A stretch of DNA of 14,719 bases from GCA-2746795 sp046496595 (GTDB lineage: Bacteria; Chloroflexota; Anaerolineae; Promineifilales; Promineifilaceae). The notes under the pieces were generated by a model, which saw only the letters and a program-made list of their open reading frames with translations, ran no database searches and was not told where the DNA came from. The translations under genes were made by a program, and so were the position numbers. The stretch's first letter is position 1. Each line of letters begins with the position of its first letter. The stretch spans positions 1 through 14,719 of the forward strand of contig JAWOGU010000710.1 of assembly GCA_046496595.1 (NCBI GenBank). The letters run 5' to 3'. Shown one piece after another: positions 14,299 to 14,719 of the stretch.

Positions 14299-14719
14299 TT
14301 ACACCTCCTGCACGCCTGTGCTGAGCCCCGCCGAAGCGCCTGTCAGCCGCCGCGTCGCTTCGGCATACGCCAGCCGGTGGCAGCGCTCGTTGAGTTCGTG
14401 CCCGCTGTGCCCGGCCACCCACTGCGCCGTCACCGTATGCGCCGCCGCCGCTGTCCGCACTTGCTGCACCAGATCCTGGTTGGCCTTGATCTGTCCGCCG
14501 TTTCGGCTGCGCTCCGTGCAGGCTCGCAAAATGGTGACCACGTACTGGCTGTCGGTGACCACCGTGACCGCACACGGCCGTTTGAGCGCCTGCAAACCCA
14601 TCAAAATGGCCGTCAGCTCCATGCGGTTGTTGGTCGTCCGGTCATCGCCGCCCACCAGGACTTTTTCCCGACCACCAGCCTGCATCACGGCACAGCAGCC
14701 GCCTGGTCCGGGATTGCCC
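14299..14719 (-). CDS. rnhA: Ribonuclease HI (5' end beyond the window)
   Basis: The open frame runs off the right edge and begins GNPGPGGCC, the conserved loop just after the first catalytic Asp, which must lie outside. NNRMELTAILMGL holds the catalytic Glu and VTDSQYV the second Asp. QWVAGHSGHELNERCHRLA carries the active-site His region, but the fourth acidic residue (Asp134 in Escherichia coli, NERCD) is His (codon at 14377-14379). The enzyme cleaves RNA in RNA:DNA hybrids. The segment ACTERSRNGG, between the second Asp and the handle region, looks like translation of an interspersed repeat (14500-14525). The C-terminus also overlaps a repeat-like sequence (14315-14340). The gene is coupled to the DUF4326 gene. 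The family is certain; activity is likely but unproven. Confidence 0.88.
   Translation of the reverse strand, partial: GNPGPGGCCAVMQAGGREKVLVGGDDRTTNNRMELTAILMGLQALKRPCAVTVVTDSQYVVTILRACTERSRNGGQIKANQDLVQQVRTAAAAHTVTAQWVAGHSGHELNERCHRLAYAEATRRLTGASAGLSTGVQEV
14303..14309 (-). promoter_or_regulatory. Shine-Dalgarno of the DUF4326 gene inside rnhA
   Basis: AGGAGGT overlaps the last codons of rnhA and sits 7 bases before the ATG at 14295, which points to translational coupling. Confidence 0.7.
14315..14340. repeat. Degenerate interspersed repeat unit at the rnhA 3' end
   Basis: CCTGTGCTGAGCCCCGCCGA, followed by AGCGCC, matches the frame of the unit at 12547-12567 (CCTGTxCTGAGC...xCGAAG) with several changes. 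It encodes the last residues of RNase HI (GASAGLSTG), which are beyond the usual domain end. Confidence 0.45.
14500..14525. repeat. Interspersed repeat unit inside rnhA
   Basis: On the minus strand GCCTGCACGGAGCGCAGCCG, followed by AAAC, matches the 'cctgcactgagcgcagtcga' variant of the same repeat family. It encodes ACTERSRN in a place where RNase HI length is variable. Confidence 0.55.

Overview
The window looks like chromosome (or an integrated element) of a GC-rich, probably filamentous Chloroflexota bacterium (Anaerolineae-like). This rests on a giant secreted multi-domain protein ending in a short 'LPVIAKP' tail of the kind common on secreted Chloroflexota proteins, on Shine-Dalgarno-led genes, and on a heavily repeated palindrome, AACGGCCGTT. 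The assignment is inference; no rRNA or other taxonomic marker is present.

Layout. (1) Positions 2-6829, plus strand: the 3' part of a gene for a >2,270-residue exported protein (sialidase-type Asp-box repeats, fibronectin-like domain, three carboxypeptidase-regulatory-like units alternating with two propeller-like blocks, a nidogen-like domain and a C-terminal NEW3-like domain), followed by a strong intrinsic terminator. (2) 6925-8340: a lower-GC interval with a decayed minus-strand gene remnant, one SAM-dependent methyltransferase gene and an AT-rich gene-free stretch; an 11-bp direct repeat brackets the methyltransferase. (3) 8544-14719: eight minus-strand genes. In transcription order they are RNase HI (cut by the right edge), a DUF4326 protein, a 108-residue unknown, a 63-residue unknown, a 919-residue protein, SSB, a small lipoprotein and a macro-domain protein. 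Most have a strong Shine-Dalgarno site, and several are followed by their own hairpin terminator.

The most interesting gene is the 919-residue protein. I read it as a divergent bacterial relative of the cellular two-barrel RNA polymerases (QDE-1/RDR-type RdRP; phage YonO-like). It carries, in the right order, a DGxGxxS motif, a Lys-Gly in a first barrel, an (x)xDGD metal-binding loop in a second barrel, and a G..CN...ID...KTG segment. The first Asp of the DxDGD triad appears to be Gly. Its neighbours (SSB, RNase HI, macro domain, DUF4326) fit a nucleic-acid-processing module that makes or handles RNA and RNA:DNA hybrids, but no pathway can be proven from sequence alone.

Two repeat families overlay the genes: the AACGGCCGTT palindrome (nine exact copies, about 18 copies of its ACGGCCGT core) throughout, and a roughly 21-24 nt 'cctgtcctgagcttgtcgaa'-type element inserted in frame in the polymerase-like gene and probably in the RNase HI gene.
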